This document shows, piece after piece, positions 46,701 through 58,600 of a stretch of DNA of 64,000 nucleotides. Position 1 is the first letter of the stretch. Every line of letters starts with the position of its first letter. The notes below the pieces were generated by a model, which saw only the letters and a program-made list of their open reading frames with translations, did not search any database and was not told the origin of the DNA. Position numbers and translations under genes: made by a program. The stretch is from Heliocidaris erythrogramma (lineage: Eukaryota; Echinodermata; Echinoidea; Camarodonta; Echinometridae), in assembly GCA_025617745.1 (NCBI GenBank), contig CM046863.1, positions 59,600,085 to 59,664,084 on the forward strand, in the 5' to 3' direction.

Positions 46701-47490
46701 AGTTCTGCTATAAAGCAGAACAATCGACAATCTTTTTTACATTTTCATCTTCTTCTCCAAAACCCATGATCGGAATTCAACCAAACTTGGTAGGAATCAT
46801 CCTTAGGGGTAGGGGACCCAAAGTTGCTAAAATGGTACATGTGACCCCCAGGGGGGGGGGGGGCAGGGGGAGGGCCCCCAATTGTAAAATCTATGTAAAT
46901 TTCAAACATCTTCTTCTCCAGAACCAGGCATAGCTCAGACTTGGTATTGTGTATGGAGATACCTCTATAGATGAATAAATGAATGTTGTTCATGAAATTT
47001 CTCTGAGTGGCCCTATAGGGGCCCTGTGGGGGTAACATACTGGAGGGGGGGGGGGGGGTGGGCGCTGCCAGGCAAAATGTACATTTTCATCTTCTTCTCC
47101 AAAACCCATGATCGGAATTCAACCAAACTTGGTAGGAATCATCCTTAGGGGTAGGGGACCCAAAGTTGCTAAAATGGTACATGTGGCCCCCAGGGGGGCC
47201 CAGGGGGAAGGCCCCCAATTGTAACAGCTATGTACATTTCAAACATCTTCTTCTCCAGAACCAGGCACAGCTCAGACTTGGTATTGTGTATGGAGATACC
47301 TCTATAGATGAAGAATGAATGTTGTTCATGATATTTCTCTGAGTGGCCCTATAGGGGTCTGTGGGGGTAACATACTGGAGGGGGGGGGGCAAGTTTCCGC
47401 CATCCATAAACTTTTTCATTGGTGCTAGAGAGAACATGCACCAGATGTGAATTGATCCACCTCAGGTGAGCGTCGTGCCCCCTGGGGCTC
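46701..47490 (+). mobile_element. Hairpin-ended element, two further body copies
   Basis: A hairpin GTTCTGCT-ATAA-AGCAGAAC (46702-46721) precedes ACATTTTCATCTTCTTCTCC. The body repeats from about 47080, and the end near 47460-47475 has CACCTCAGGTGAGC. The body is the same as 31196-31480, but the hairpin sequence differs completely from the one at 30882. Poly-G runs lie at about 46850 and 47045. Non-coding. Confidence 0.75.
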
Positions 47491-49727
47491 TTGTTTTTTG
47501 TCCGTTCTATAAGGAAGTGGCGTAGGGGAGACGGGGCACGGGGCACGTGCCCAATAACATGCCTAATGACATAGTGAAGAAAAGAAACCCAGAAAAGGAG
47601 AGTCAAATACAGAAAGGGGATGAAAATGAAAAGAAAAATGAAAGGACCCTCTCCACACCACATCTTATTGCATGTCTTGTTAATTCATATTTCATGCACC
47701 TGACAAGATTTTTTTTTTTAGGGGGGGGGGGGGTCATATTTCTGTCTCCTTTGTTTTCAATTTTAATTTCATTGCCCACACACCAGATGCACTACCAACA
47801 AAAAGCAAAATACTGCTACAGTATGTTCTTCTGATTCGTATTTCTTATCGACTTAATTTCTTATTCCATTTTTATATTTCAGTTCACTTTGTTTCCCCTG
47901 ACTGGATTTGCGCCATAATTATCGAATACACTTGCTTTCGTTATCCTTGCCTGTGTTTTGTTTCGTTGCTTTGATTTTCAATATGATTATTGTCATTATT
48001 AACCCTGTGTGTATTTGACAAAGTTTGTTTTTCTCAACTCATTGTTTGACTCGCTGTTGTATGTTCGTTTCTTTATAACATGTAATCACTCCCTTGACTT
48101 TCCTTTCTCTTTTGTTTCGTCTCACATTTGTTTTCTTTACCGTTTTCTAAACTTATTTTCCCAAGCAGTAGTAGTAGTACAAGTAGTAATAGTAGTATTT
48201 GTTTCCTGTTCGCTTGAAGAAAACAAAAAAATACAGTTCGCCCCCGAAAAGTTTATTGTGATCAAACTATGTGCTGTATAACAGCAATTATCTATTTTCC
48301 ATAAAGTAGAAGTATTTTGATTTCAAATGACACCTTGATGGCATTCCTACATGTACGTGCTTGCTGTACCGAGATGCATTATTTTAGAAATAACATGTAA
48401 AAGTCCACTTGTGTCAGATTTGGGTGAAACCGTGAAAACGTTAGGATTACATGCAAACATGACCCGAGGGAAAGCCAATGACAACATTTCTTTTATTTGC
48501 TTCTTGTCAAAATGAGGGTAGAGGTGATTCCCTTATCATAAGATAAAAGACGGCCGACTTTTTGTTAATGGCGGATGTCAAAAAAAAAGGGCTTATTTGT
48601 ACTGAAATGGTACCTGCAATCAGTATGGACATCAAGTTTTTGCAGTGTTCAGAACTGCAACGTCTTTAAAGAACACAGCAGAGAGCAATTAGGTGATATT
48701 TTTTTTTAAAGAAATAAATTAAGGGGCACCTTCCATTGTCATCAAATGGTAAAGTATGGTATAAAGGGCACATAAGGCAGGAACAAATACCAGACTATGG
48801 CAATTTTCCACCTCAGGATGGGCACCTTTTCCATTACAAGATGGACACTTTTTTCATTTGATGTACATTTATTGACTTTGGAATATCCAGAGGTGTACGC
48901 CCCTACCACCCACGGCAAGTGGCATTGGCCCATGTCTTATGAAAATTCCGATGAAATACATATCATCACACAATATGAATCTTGTTTATCATTATCTTTT
49001 TAATCTTACATTTCCCCTACGTCATGTTCGCATGTGATACTGACGTTATTACGCATTTACCCAAAGTTTGCACTAATGGATTTTTATATGCCATTTTCAA
49101 AGCAATCTTACTCTGTGAAAAATTGATCGATGCATGTAGATTATTGCAATCCAGGTATCATTTGAAAGCATATATGTCTTTCTACTTCATAACGAACAAA
49201 GAATTATATTCATTCAGCTCATAGTTTGTTCACATAAGCCTTTTTTTTAGGGTTTCGTTTTCTTTTCTTTTTGTGGGACTCACTGTATAATGATTACAAC
49301 TTTCAAAAATGCATAACTTTCATATTGCTATTCTTTATGGACCCATTGTACATTATAAATAAAAGGCTGGATAAAGAAGCGAATTTACTAGGCCACTGCT
49401 TAGGGGGACGGTCCCGGTAGGGGGTCCTATCGTAGTCTTTTCTCGTCATTTTCACTCTTCTGTTTTTTCAGTATCTTTCTTGTTTCTTCTTCTCCCTTTC
49501 TTTGTCATGCGATGGGGGGGGGGGGGGGGGGGGGGGAACGTACTCCCCGTGCCCTCATTTAGCTCCGCCACTGATGGGGGACAAGGAGCACACTCCCCGA
49601 TGATACAGTAAGAAAAGAAAACAGAAAAAGGAGAGTCCAATAAAGGTGTGGACGAAAAAACCCATAAATGGACCCCTAGCCAACCTCCCCTATTGGATAG
49701 CCTTGTTAATTTGCATTTCATTCACCT
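47491..49727. other. Non-coding stretch with repeat ends
   Basis: It contains a GTGGCGTAGGGGAGACGGGG repeat start near 47516, a poly-G run near 47720, AT-rich unique sequence, and a second CGCCACTG-bearing repeat near 49568. I see no supported gene or splice pair. Confidence 0.5.
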
Positions 49728-49729
49728 AG

Positions 49730-49889
49730 GCCCCGTCTTACAAAGAGTTGCAATTGATTTCAATTGCAGTTTGCAATTGATATCAATCACAACTCTGTAC
49801 TTAAGAGATAGGAGATTGGAAATTTGCGATTGATTTGAGGACTTGCGATCGATTTAAATCGATCGCCACTCTTTATAAGATGGGGCCCC
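49730..49889. mobile_element. Palindromic MITE flanked by a duplicated 50-bp block
   Basis: The ends GGCCCCGTCTTACAAAGAGT and ACTCTTTATAAGATGGGGCC are inverted, and the interior is rich in ATTGATT and ATCGAT. The block ACCAACCTCCCCTATTGGAT ... TTTCATTCACCT occurs on both sides (49679-49728 and 49891-49941). Confidence 0.75.
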
Positions 49890-49941
49890 TAACCAACCTC
49901 CCCTATTGGATGATCTTGTTAATTCGCATTTCATTCACCTG

Positions 49942-50920
49942 GTAAGATCGGTGACACCAGTGGCGTAACAACAAATGTTTGGATCTTTTTTTCGCCAGCC
50001 TTCCAAATGTCACTCAGATAACGATAACGTTCTCTTTTTGTTTTTGTTTGTCAAAAATTGTCAGGGGACAGTCTGTCCTCCCCCCCCCCCCCCCCAAAAA
50101 AAAAAATAAATAAATAAATAAATAAAAAATAAATAAATCCATAACGCGATTGTCCTCTCAATGCTTGGACCCACGTCATGCCACTTTAGTAAGGCCTCAT
50201 ATTTCCCTGTCATCATGGATACAAGGTAGTATATTCATGATGTAATGTAAGTTTACATTAAATGAAACCGCACATTTGTCTTTTTCGTTGTCACAACAAT
50301 AAATGAAGGTTCAAAATTCTTCTAATTCGTTGATGAAGGGAAGATGTCTGATATTGTTTGGGTTTTGTTTTTTTTTACTTTTCAGAATAATACTGGTATG
50401 GTTTATGCGCATTTCGGCCGTTGCTTAGATATAATTTTTCTGCTTTCTGGGAAGCGACTCCTTAAATACCATCCTGATAAACTGGAAAGAAAGTCGCCCA
50501 GTACCATGTTTTCTTATTCATTCATAGTCAGTAGACCCATGTAGGGCCAGATTGTTTGAATTCTATAGGATGCGTCAAGGGAAGGACTGGTCATAATCTA
50601 TATGCATTGTCACCATGAGCTTAAGATGTCTATTTCATCATTTAATGGGGACAGTCTATGGATATCTAAATAAGGCACCTTTCCATATCTATCTCATTCT
50701 AAAAGCATCGTCTTTTTTTTGCAGGATGACCATGGAGGTTTTTATGGGTACATTTCTCACGTGCATTGAGCTACACTGATTGTTACGCACTACTGTGGAT
50801 GCTAACATGGTACATTGCCAACCAACCATACCTGAGATACATCACGGGAATGTTAACTACAAGGATGGGTGCAGTTGCGACTATTTTACCCACATGTTTG
50901 CATAATAATGTACTAAACAG
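49942..50920. other. Non-coding stretch
   Basis: A repeat start CAGTGGCGTAAC (49966), a poly-C/poly-A/AAATA tract (50080-50138) and AT-rich unique sequence. No gene is supported. Confidence 0.5.
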
Positions 50921-51599
50921 CAGTGGTGTATCTACGGGAGGCAGAGGGGCGGCACTTGAAGGGGGCGCCAAAGAAAGAGAGAAAGAAAATGAGAAATACA
51001 AGAAAATTCATGTCTTCCGGTTGAGGGTTATTTGTGCAAAATGCCTAAAAGGTGGTGTTTAATAAGTTGTGAATTGCAAACATTTTCTAAAGCTTTTCTC
51101 CCTCACATATGTTCAGTATCTAGCTATGCTTTGCCCCCCCCCCCCCCCCCCCCCTCCCATGGGATATAAGTGCATAAAAAAGCAATTTCAAAGTAGACCG
51201 TTCGAAATAAGTCATAACTATGCCTTGGAATTGCCTTGATATATTCCTCGGATATATTTCTTCAGGTTTTTCATTAATTTTGCGCCTCCAAATTTGGAAC
51301 GTTCAAAAATTCAACAACAAAAATGTTATTTCTGGGTCACTGTATTCCCTTGGAAATTATTTTTCTCAGGGTAAAATACATAAGAATTTTTTTTTTTCTG
51401 AGCGGTTAAACAAATTAAAAAAGATTTCCGCTCCCGCGCTTACAAAATAGTTCATCAAAATTGGGCTGACAATCCCAGGCTGGGTGCATCACATAGTGCC
51501 ATATCCTTTCTAAATTAAAGACGCTCAATAAACTGAGATTGGGAGGGGCGCAGATTTGATAGTTTGCTCTGGGCGCCAGTATACCAAGATACGCCACTG
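50921..51599 (-). mobile_element. hAT-like MITE, copy 4 (inverted, perfect 8-bp target duplication)
   Basis: The ends are CAGTGGTGTATCTACGGG and CAAGATACGCCACTG. They are flanked by CTAAACAG on both sides (50913-50920 and 51600-51607). The interior CGGCACTTGAAGGGGGCGCC is the reverse complement of the right part of copies 1-3, so it lies in the opposite orientation. It is an independent insertion. Confidence 0.9.
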
Positions 51600-51615
51600 C
51601 TAAACAGGAATATGA

Positions 51616-51618
51616 AGA

Positions 51619-51697
<79 letters not shown>

Positions 51698-51757
51698 TAG
51701 TAGTAGTAGTAGTAGTAGTAGTAGTAGCAGCAGTAGTAGTATTAGTAGTAGTAGTAG
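51616..51757. repeat. (GTA)n microsatellite
   Basis: GAAGAAGAAGTAGTAGTAG and further GTA units run with few interruptions. Translations on the minus strand are Y, T or L homopolymers and are not genes. Confidence 0.95.
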
Positions 51758-53330
51758 CAAATGTGTCATAATTGTGTGGGGACCTTATTCTTTTTAGTGC
51801 AATATATTTCAAATATTTAGTCTCACTTTCGTTGGACTTTGTAAGATTTGATATTGTTCGAGTCGACATGTAAGTCATGCTTGCTTTATATCGGCCGTGT
51901 ACATAGTTAGAGATGATTTGTAATCATTGCCATAACTTCTACCAATATGCTATTCACCATCAGTACTGAACAACATTACTTGCTAACATAATGAAGTTCA
52001 TTAGATGAATGGGTGCTATATATATGAATATGTATATAATAATGCAGCTACATTTTTGTATACCAGTCTGTTTCATAGTCATCATCATCGTCATCTTTAT
52101 AAATGTGTATAGAATTGCGACTTGAATACCGCTAGGTATTTAGTGTACTGTAAATAGGTTTGGTAAAAACAAAGTCATCAAATATATGTACAATCTATAC
52201 ACTATGGGGTATACAGCTAACTCATAGGTATCTTTGATCAGGATTGCAATTGTAAATAAGCAATGAAAATTAATTAATGAATTTTGTTCATTAACATGTA
52301 TTCAAAATTAGTCTTCATAAAACATGCAGGGTTGATAGCATATAAATATAAAACCAAAATCACTGGACAGATGACATTAATGTGTAGTATTGACAAATCA
52401 GTGAAACTTTCGTTTCATTCTCTCAAAAGCAAAATAGTCTGTGTATAATCATATGCCAACAAACATCATTTCATCTGTTGTAAACAGAATTATTTAAGAT
52501 TTAATCAGAAATGTTACATACCCTCTACCCCAATAACGTGATTTGGGGATTTAAAAATATCAATATGTATTATATAATGGTGTTATCATTGTCATTATGT
52601 CGTTCAAGATAGAATGGACTCCATTTGTTTTATTCAAATGAAGCTTTAGACAGCAAGAACGAAATATACTAAACGATGATTATCTACATAATTCCATATA
52701 GTGAATGAACAAAATCGAAACTATATCTTTTGTTTCTTATTGACTGGTTCATGGTCATCTAGAGATTGTATTTCATCAGTAAGCAATGATTTAAATATTC
52801 AGTACATAATCATATGCACATGTTTATAATATGAGATTATACTGTTTGCAAACTACACATTATTTACTTGTTTGTCTATGTCGTTCACTTATGCCATAAC
52901 ACGTCTCGGAGACCAGTGGGAGAAAAAAGAATGCAAATTACAAGCGAGAAATGAAATAAATAATGTGAAACTAAACGAAAAATGACAGCATTTACAACAC
53001 ATTCTATTTGGAGCTGCCATGTATAACGATTCGACATTCTTAAAAGATAGTGTTTATACTGCACAATAAACAATGCACAAGTTTTTTTTCTTTTTCTTTT
53101 TCTCCAACCTACCCCCCGCGAGGATTATCAAGTTTAGAGAGGATGTAAGAAGACTACTGCATGAACTCTTGGAAAGATAAAGTGGAGAGAGAGAAAGAGA
53201 GAGACGCGCAATCGGAGTTGAGAGTAATGCAGATAGAGAGACTGGAGTAGGGGATAGAGCGGAAAGTATACGGAGAGAAAGAGCAAAGAGACATAAAGCT
53301 CTATCAAGATAGAAACGAGAGAATAATACA
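51758..53330. other. AT-rich stretch without recognised features
   Basis: No protein-like frame, splice pair or repeat structure that I can support. Confidence 0.5.
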
Positions 53331-53650
53331 ACAACAACAAAAAAACACACTCAGATTGGAGAAAGAGCAGGGGACATAAAAGATAGAGAGAGAGAGAGAG
53401 AGGGGGGGGGGGGGGGAGATTTATCAAGATAAAGTGGGAGAGATAACATAAACTCGGAGCGGGGAAAGAAGAAAATTAAGACAAGATGGAGAATTAGAGC
53501 AGTAATGAGAGAAGGGGAGAGTGAGTGTGTGAGAGAGGGAGAGCGAGGAAGGGGCAGGGTCCGAGTTAGAGGAGAGGAGAGAAAAGAAAGAGAGAGTGAG
53601 TCTTTCGACCCCCACCCCCTTCCAAAATCTCTCTCTCTCTCTCTTTCTGT
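53331..53650. repeat. Purine-rich GA/GAGAGA tract
   Basis: Strong strand asymmetry with GAGAGAGAGA runs, a poly-G run near 53402-53416, then a switch to CTCTCTCTCT near 53630-53643. Low-complexity sequence. Confidence 0.8.
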
Positions 53651-55958
53651 AGATGTGTGTGTCTCTCACATCACATTGTCGGTTGATGTTCATATCTTTG
53701 GCAATGTTATATCAAACAATCTTTATACAGACTGAACCAAAAATAGGTGGTTGTTTATTGTTGTAGTTGAATATGATGGCGCGCTTCGATCTCTCCAGAT
53801 TATACGCGCCAGCCACTTTCATCAGTGGGACTTCGGCTAAGGAAGGCCCACGTATAACGTCTATCCATTTGGTGATTATTAGTTGCATGAAATCATTAGT
53901 GAAAAAAAAATTATATATACATGAATATATATTCCATCACCTTAATTATTACACGAAAGCCGAAGCGAAATAGCAAAAATTCAATTATCCAATTTAAGTA
54001 TTGTGAGATAAATGCAATGCGCGCGATACTGACTGTTCATGGAAAAAGCAGACTGACCAAAACGGTTAGTGGCATGTACATAACATAATAATTCCCGAAT
54101 ATAATCAGGGTTAGTCAAAAGTTGCTTAAGGGTTGGGTTATTGAGTTTTAACTTTCTGATCATTATGTGTCTCTCTTTTTCGTATTTTGAACAACGTAAA
54201 ATGAAATGTTCGATAGTTTCAAATACTTTACACACTTCGCAAAGACCGGAAGAATGCTGATTGATTTGTAACATATAAAAATTTAATGTACCCTGTACCT
54301 ACTCTCAGTTGTTGGATCAGGCATTCATCTCTCCGAGACAAGCCTTTTCTGTATGCCTGCTCGGTAACCTTGTCCTGCAGAGCATATAGAAATCTTCCCT
54401 TTTCTGAACTATTCCATTCATTTTGCCAAATATTTTTATAATAAACCAACCGAGAGCATGCAAGTTCGCTTGTAGTGTTAGATAAAACAATGTCTAAATG
54501 GAATCCATTCAAAAAAGACAAGAATATCCTTCGACAAAAAGTTTTGAATTTTGTGTAAGATTTCATTGACAATAGCGCATCTAATAAAGTATGAGTCGAT
54601 CATTTGAAGGGCTGACAATGAGTCGCTTAAAATGACCACTGAGCAGGACTTTACGAAACTGTCTAACCACTCCAGAGCCATTAGAATGGCTACGAGTTCC
54701 GCTCTCATGATACATACATGTGACAATCTAAAAGATTTAATCACCTGATATTGGGGAAATAAAACGCAGCTCCTGTTCTGAGATCTTCAAGTTTAGACCC
54801 ATCTGTATATACATGCAAATATCCTTTCCATATTATTCCTATTCTGTCCTGAACAATGGAATTCATCTCGGCTGCAAGCATATCCTTTTTTGGTATTTTG
54901 CCTCGAGTATCAAATGACACAAGAGGACGGGATAATCGCCATTCGGGAATTTTCGGTATTAAATTGTCTTGATTTTCTACATTTACTTCGTCTCGACTGG
55001 CTCTAAGGCTAAATGGTGCTTTCCCACCCTTCCATTCACTTCTATTCATGGTATAATGATCACCAAGAATTTCTTTAGAAGGATAACAAATATTATACAA
55101 AATCATACATTTCACTGCCATAGTCTAAAACAGATAAAAAAAAAATTCCTTTATCATCATCAAGATTTCATACTTATTTCCCCATGTAGTACCTGAAACG
55201 CAGCGTAATAAATTTAATCTTTTCTTACACTTCTCAATAAGTGCGTTAATATGGACCGACCAAGTTAGTTTATAATCCAGCCACATACCAAGAAACTTAA
55301 ACTGCTCGCAATGAGGCAAAACATGCCCATTTATTTTCAAAGCAATGTCTTTCTTTTGTTTATTGGTAAATACCAAAACTACCGACTTGGTGTGTGAAAT
55401 CTTTAATTTCTACCTCCAGCACCAAATTTCAATTTCATGGAGGGCTTCCTGTAGTCTCTGGCGAACCAGATCTAAGTTGGAACCAGAAAACCAAATTGCG
55501 ATATCATCGGCATAACATGATAATTTAACTCCACTTTCGTTAATCTTTAAGTCATTCAACATCAAAGTAAAAAGTACAGGACTTAAATAGCTCCCTTGTG
55601 GGATACCGTTTTCTAACACATAAATTTCCGACAAACAATTATTGTTAACCTTAACATTACAATATCTATTCTTTAAGAAAGCTTTAATAAAACACAATAA
55701 TTTTCCATGAATTTCTAACCTTGACAATTTTTTTTAAAGAGACCTCCTTTCCATAACGAGTAATATGCCTTTTCCAAGTCTAGAAAAACAGCTACAGTAT
55801 ATTTTTTCTCACTCAATGCTGAATGTATGTCGGTCTCGAGTCTGATTAAATGATCTTTGACGTTTCGATATTTACGGAATCCTGATTGAATTGGGTATAA
55901 AAGTTTATTTTTATCTAAATACCAAGTCAGCCGATTTTTACTCATTTTTTCCGTGACT

Positions 55959-56544
55959 TTAAAGGAGAATGAAACCCTGGGGAAATATCCATTTTAATGC
56001 AAAGATAGTAAAGACAGAAGCAATTTAAAAAAAGTTCCATCAAAATCGGTTAAGAAATGAAAAGTTGTGAAAGTTTGAAAAGTCTCGATTTACTTTCTAT
56101 GGCGATCCTCAAATTGGCTATTTGCTTCAATGTGGCAGGTTTTTGTGGACAACTCTCCATATGTTTTGTACACAAAATTTCAGATTTTCTCCATTATCTC
56201 TCAAGGTACAGCTTGTCTCTTTTTTAGCTCTATGTATATCATGGTAAAATGTATTTTACACAATATATGTTGAGTCACAAAGAGACAAGTAGCATCTTTA
56301 GAGATAATGGAGAAAATATGAAATTTTGTGTACAAAACATATGGAGAGTTGTCCACAAAAAACCTGCCACATTGAAGCAAATAGCCAATTTGAGGATCGC
56401 CATAGAAAGTAAATCGAGACTTTTCAAACTGTCACAACTTTTTCATTTCTTAACCGATTTTGATGGAACTTTTTTTAAATTGCTTCTCTCTTTACTATCT
56501 TTTCATTAAAATGGATATTTCCCCAGGGTTTCATTCTCCTTTAA
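55959..56544. mobile_element. Foldback MITE inserted in the retrotransposon (family 2)
   Basis: The ends TTTAAAGGAGAATGAAACCC and GGGTTTCATTCTCCTTTAAA are inverted, with arms of roughly 260 bp. The retrotransposon codons on either side (...SSLF and KVTEKM...) rejoin at a TTTAAA site, so TTAA (or TTTAAA) is the target duplication. Confidence 0.85.
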
Positions 56545-56643
56545 AGAGGGAAGATAATAACGAAATTGGTCTGTAAGATGACACATCCGTCGGTTCTTTT
56601 CCAGGTTTAAAAATAGGTATCTGGACAACTTCATACCACTGGC

Positions 56644-57185
56644 TTGAAAAATTTCATCAAAATAGAATGTAAAATAAGAAAGTTATGGTATTTTAAAGTT
56701 TCGCTTAATTTCGCAAAACACTTATATGCACTTCCTGCTCAGTATGCAAATGAGGGAACAAATGACGTCACCCACTCACTATTTCTTTTGTATTTTATTA
56801 TGTGAAATATAGAATATTTTAATTTCTGCAGACTTCACAATTAGGAAGCTCTCATTGAATTGTGTATAGGTTGCAACAATGGCAATTACACATGTTCAGC
56901 GAGGAATCAAACCTTGTTTCACATTATAACAAAGAAAAATTAAAATATTTCGTATTTCATGTAATAAAATACAAAAGAAATAGTGAGTGGGTGACGTCAC
57001 TGGTTCCCTCATTTGCATACTGAGCAGGATGTGCATATAACTGTTTTGCGAAATTAGCGAAACTTTAAAATACCATAACTTTCTTATTTTACATCCTATT
57101 TTGATGAAATTTTCAGTGTTATGCTTGTTGGATTTTTCTCTATTTATTCAAATCAACTTTTTGTTAGGGTGGACTTGACCTTTAA
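56644..57185. mobile_element. Foldback MITE inserted in the retrotransposon (family 1, left end lost)
   Basis: The right end GTGGACTTGACCTTTAA matches the family at 44131-44636. Paired arms include CTCAGTATGCAAATGAGGGA and CCCTCATTTGCATACTGAG. The left arm stops near 56644, directly against RT coding sequence, so the terminal TTAA is missing on that side. Confidence 0.8.
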
Positions 57186-57843
57186 CAATGGCGTTGTATC
57201 GACTTTGAATATCTAATTTAGAGTCACTTTTATACTCTTGATTTAATAATTCCTCTTTTATTGCATTTCTATACCCTTCCCAATTTACATTTCTAAAACT
57301 CCATCTACATCCGATATCTGCGTATTCATGTATTATCGTATTGCCCGACTGTTTCAATTTAATAACAATCGCATTGTGATCACTGCCAAAGTTGTTAGAC
57401 CATACTTCCCACTCCATTTTACACGCTAGTTCCTTGGAAATTATAGATAAATCTAACATTGAATATGTTCAAAATAAGGGTCTAACCTCGGTGGAGAACC
57501 GTCATTTAGCAATGCTAGATTCTGATTTTCCATAAAAGTCTCTACGGTTCTGCCGTTTGCATCTAATTTACTGCTCCCCCAGTGGTAAAATTGTAAAGAA
57601 ATGGTCACTAGATGGCGCTTGACCACTCACCAACCATACACGTAATGGCGAATGGAACTTCCAACTTTATCCCTCAATCTCCATTAATCAAACTGTATCG
57701 TTATGCAAACATAAAATAATTCCATATGCCAAACATACAAATCAACGTTATCGCATACGTCATCACAAATCACATCACAATCACAAATCCTTACCCGTTA
57801 AATTATGGGAAAGCGATCTGAAAATAGTTGATTATAGATACCT

Positions 57844-58067
57844 TGTAGCCGGCAATATCGTGAAATAGTCCCCCGCTTCAAAAAAAATCTAAGTTTTTTT
57901 AGGATTAGGATTAGGTTAGGGTTTAGGATTAGGGTTAGGTTTTAGGGTTAGGGTTAGGGTTTAGGATTAGGATTAGGGTTAGGGTAGGGTTTAGGATTAG
58001 GGTTAGGGTTAGGGTTTGGGTTAGGGTATGCTGGGGACTATATCACGATTATGCCCTTATAGCCTAC
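57844..58067. repeat. TTAGGG-like telomeric tract inside an inverted repeat
   Basis: TTAGGG and variants (TTAGGA, TTTAGGG) fill 57899-58028. On either side, TCGTGAAATAGTCCCC (57859-57874) and GGGGACTATATCACGA (58033-58048) are inverted with one mismatch, and the match continues weakly outward to GTAG/CTAC. A short second tract lies at 59624-59650. Confidence 0.8.
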
Positions 58068-58268
58068 AAACTTACATTAAGCAATCAGTGATTATGGATA
58101 TTTCATTTTAGACATTTCATGACCTCCAGCCCCCTGAAATGTATCAGCAAAGATCCTTCGAAAAGTGTAGAGGTGACGTCATATTAAAAAGGTAATCCTT
58201 TTGGTAATTGGGTAGTCATGGTAGTGTCTGAAGGTGCGTAGATGTACCATCTTAGTGAGAAAGGTAAA

Positions 58269-58328
58269 TAAATGGGGGGGGGGGGGGAAGAACATTCAAA
58301 TAAATCACTAAAATTGAAAGAAAATTCC

Positions 58329-58359
<31 letters not shown>

Positions 58360-58388
58360 AAAATAAATAAATAAAAAAATAAAAAAAT

Positions 58389-58419
<31 letters not shown>

Positions 58420-58600
58420 AAAATTGAAATAAAACCAAAAAAAAATAAATAAATAAATAAATAAATAAAATAAAATAAATAAAAAAATAAGAAAAAATAA
58501 AAAATAAAAAAAAAATAGATAAATAAAATAATAATAATGATAATAAAATAAATAAATAAAAACATAATAATATTAATTGAAAAAATATATATATATATAA
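58269..58600. repeat. Poly-G, poly-C and AAATA low-complexity tract
   Basis: A G run near 58274-58287, a C run near 58328-58349, then a long A-rich AAATA microsatellite and TATATA. No gene. Confidence 0.9.

Larger units (their letters stand above)
53981..57600 (-). mobile_element. Degenerate non-LTR retrotransposon with endonuclease, RT and RNase H
   Basis: Read on the minus strand from the right: an endonuclease remnant (HWGSSKLDANGRTVE and LLNDGSPPRLDP near 57500-57580; after a frameshift, LDLSIIS and GSDHNAIVIKL near 57360-57455); the RT entry (IPIFKPGKEPTDVSSYRPIS near 56560-56630); RT core (AVFLDLEKAY near 55770, NGIPQGSYLSPVLF near 55590, YADD near 55510); RNase H (YTDGSK near 54805, AELVAIL near 54695, LSDSLSAL near 54625); and a C-terminal CEVC...HFILRC motif near 54190-54240. 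Several frameshifts and stops break it, and two MITEs are inserted. An RNase H plus terminal Cys/His motif suggests the I/Jockey-related group. Confidence 0.88.

Noticed and set aside
50344-50544. 66-codon frame and a possible small exon near 50725
   Set aside because: No recognised domain, no convincing donor and no phase relation to the NLR exons.
57605-57618. CTCF-like TCACTAGATGGCGC
   Set aside because: A single short motif match in one place is expected by chance and cannot be supported here.
58308-58565. Aromatic-rich minus-strand frame
   Set aside because: It is the translation of an AAATA microsatellite next to poly-C.
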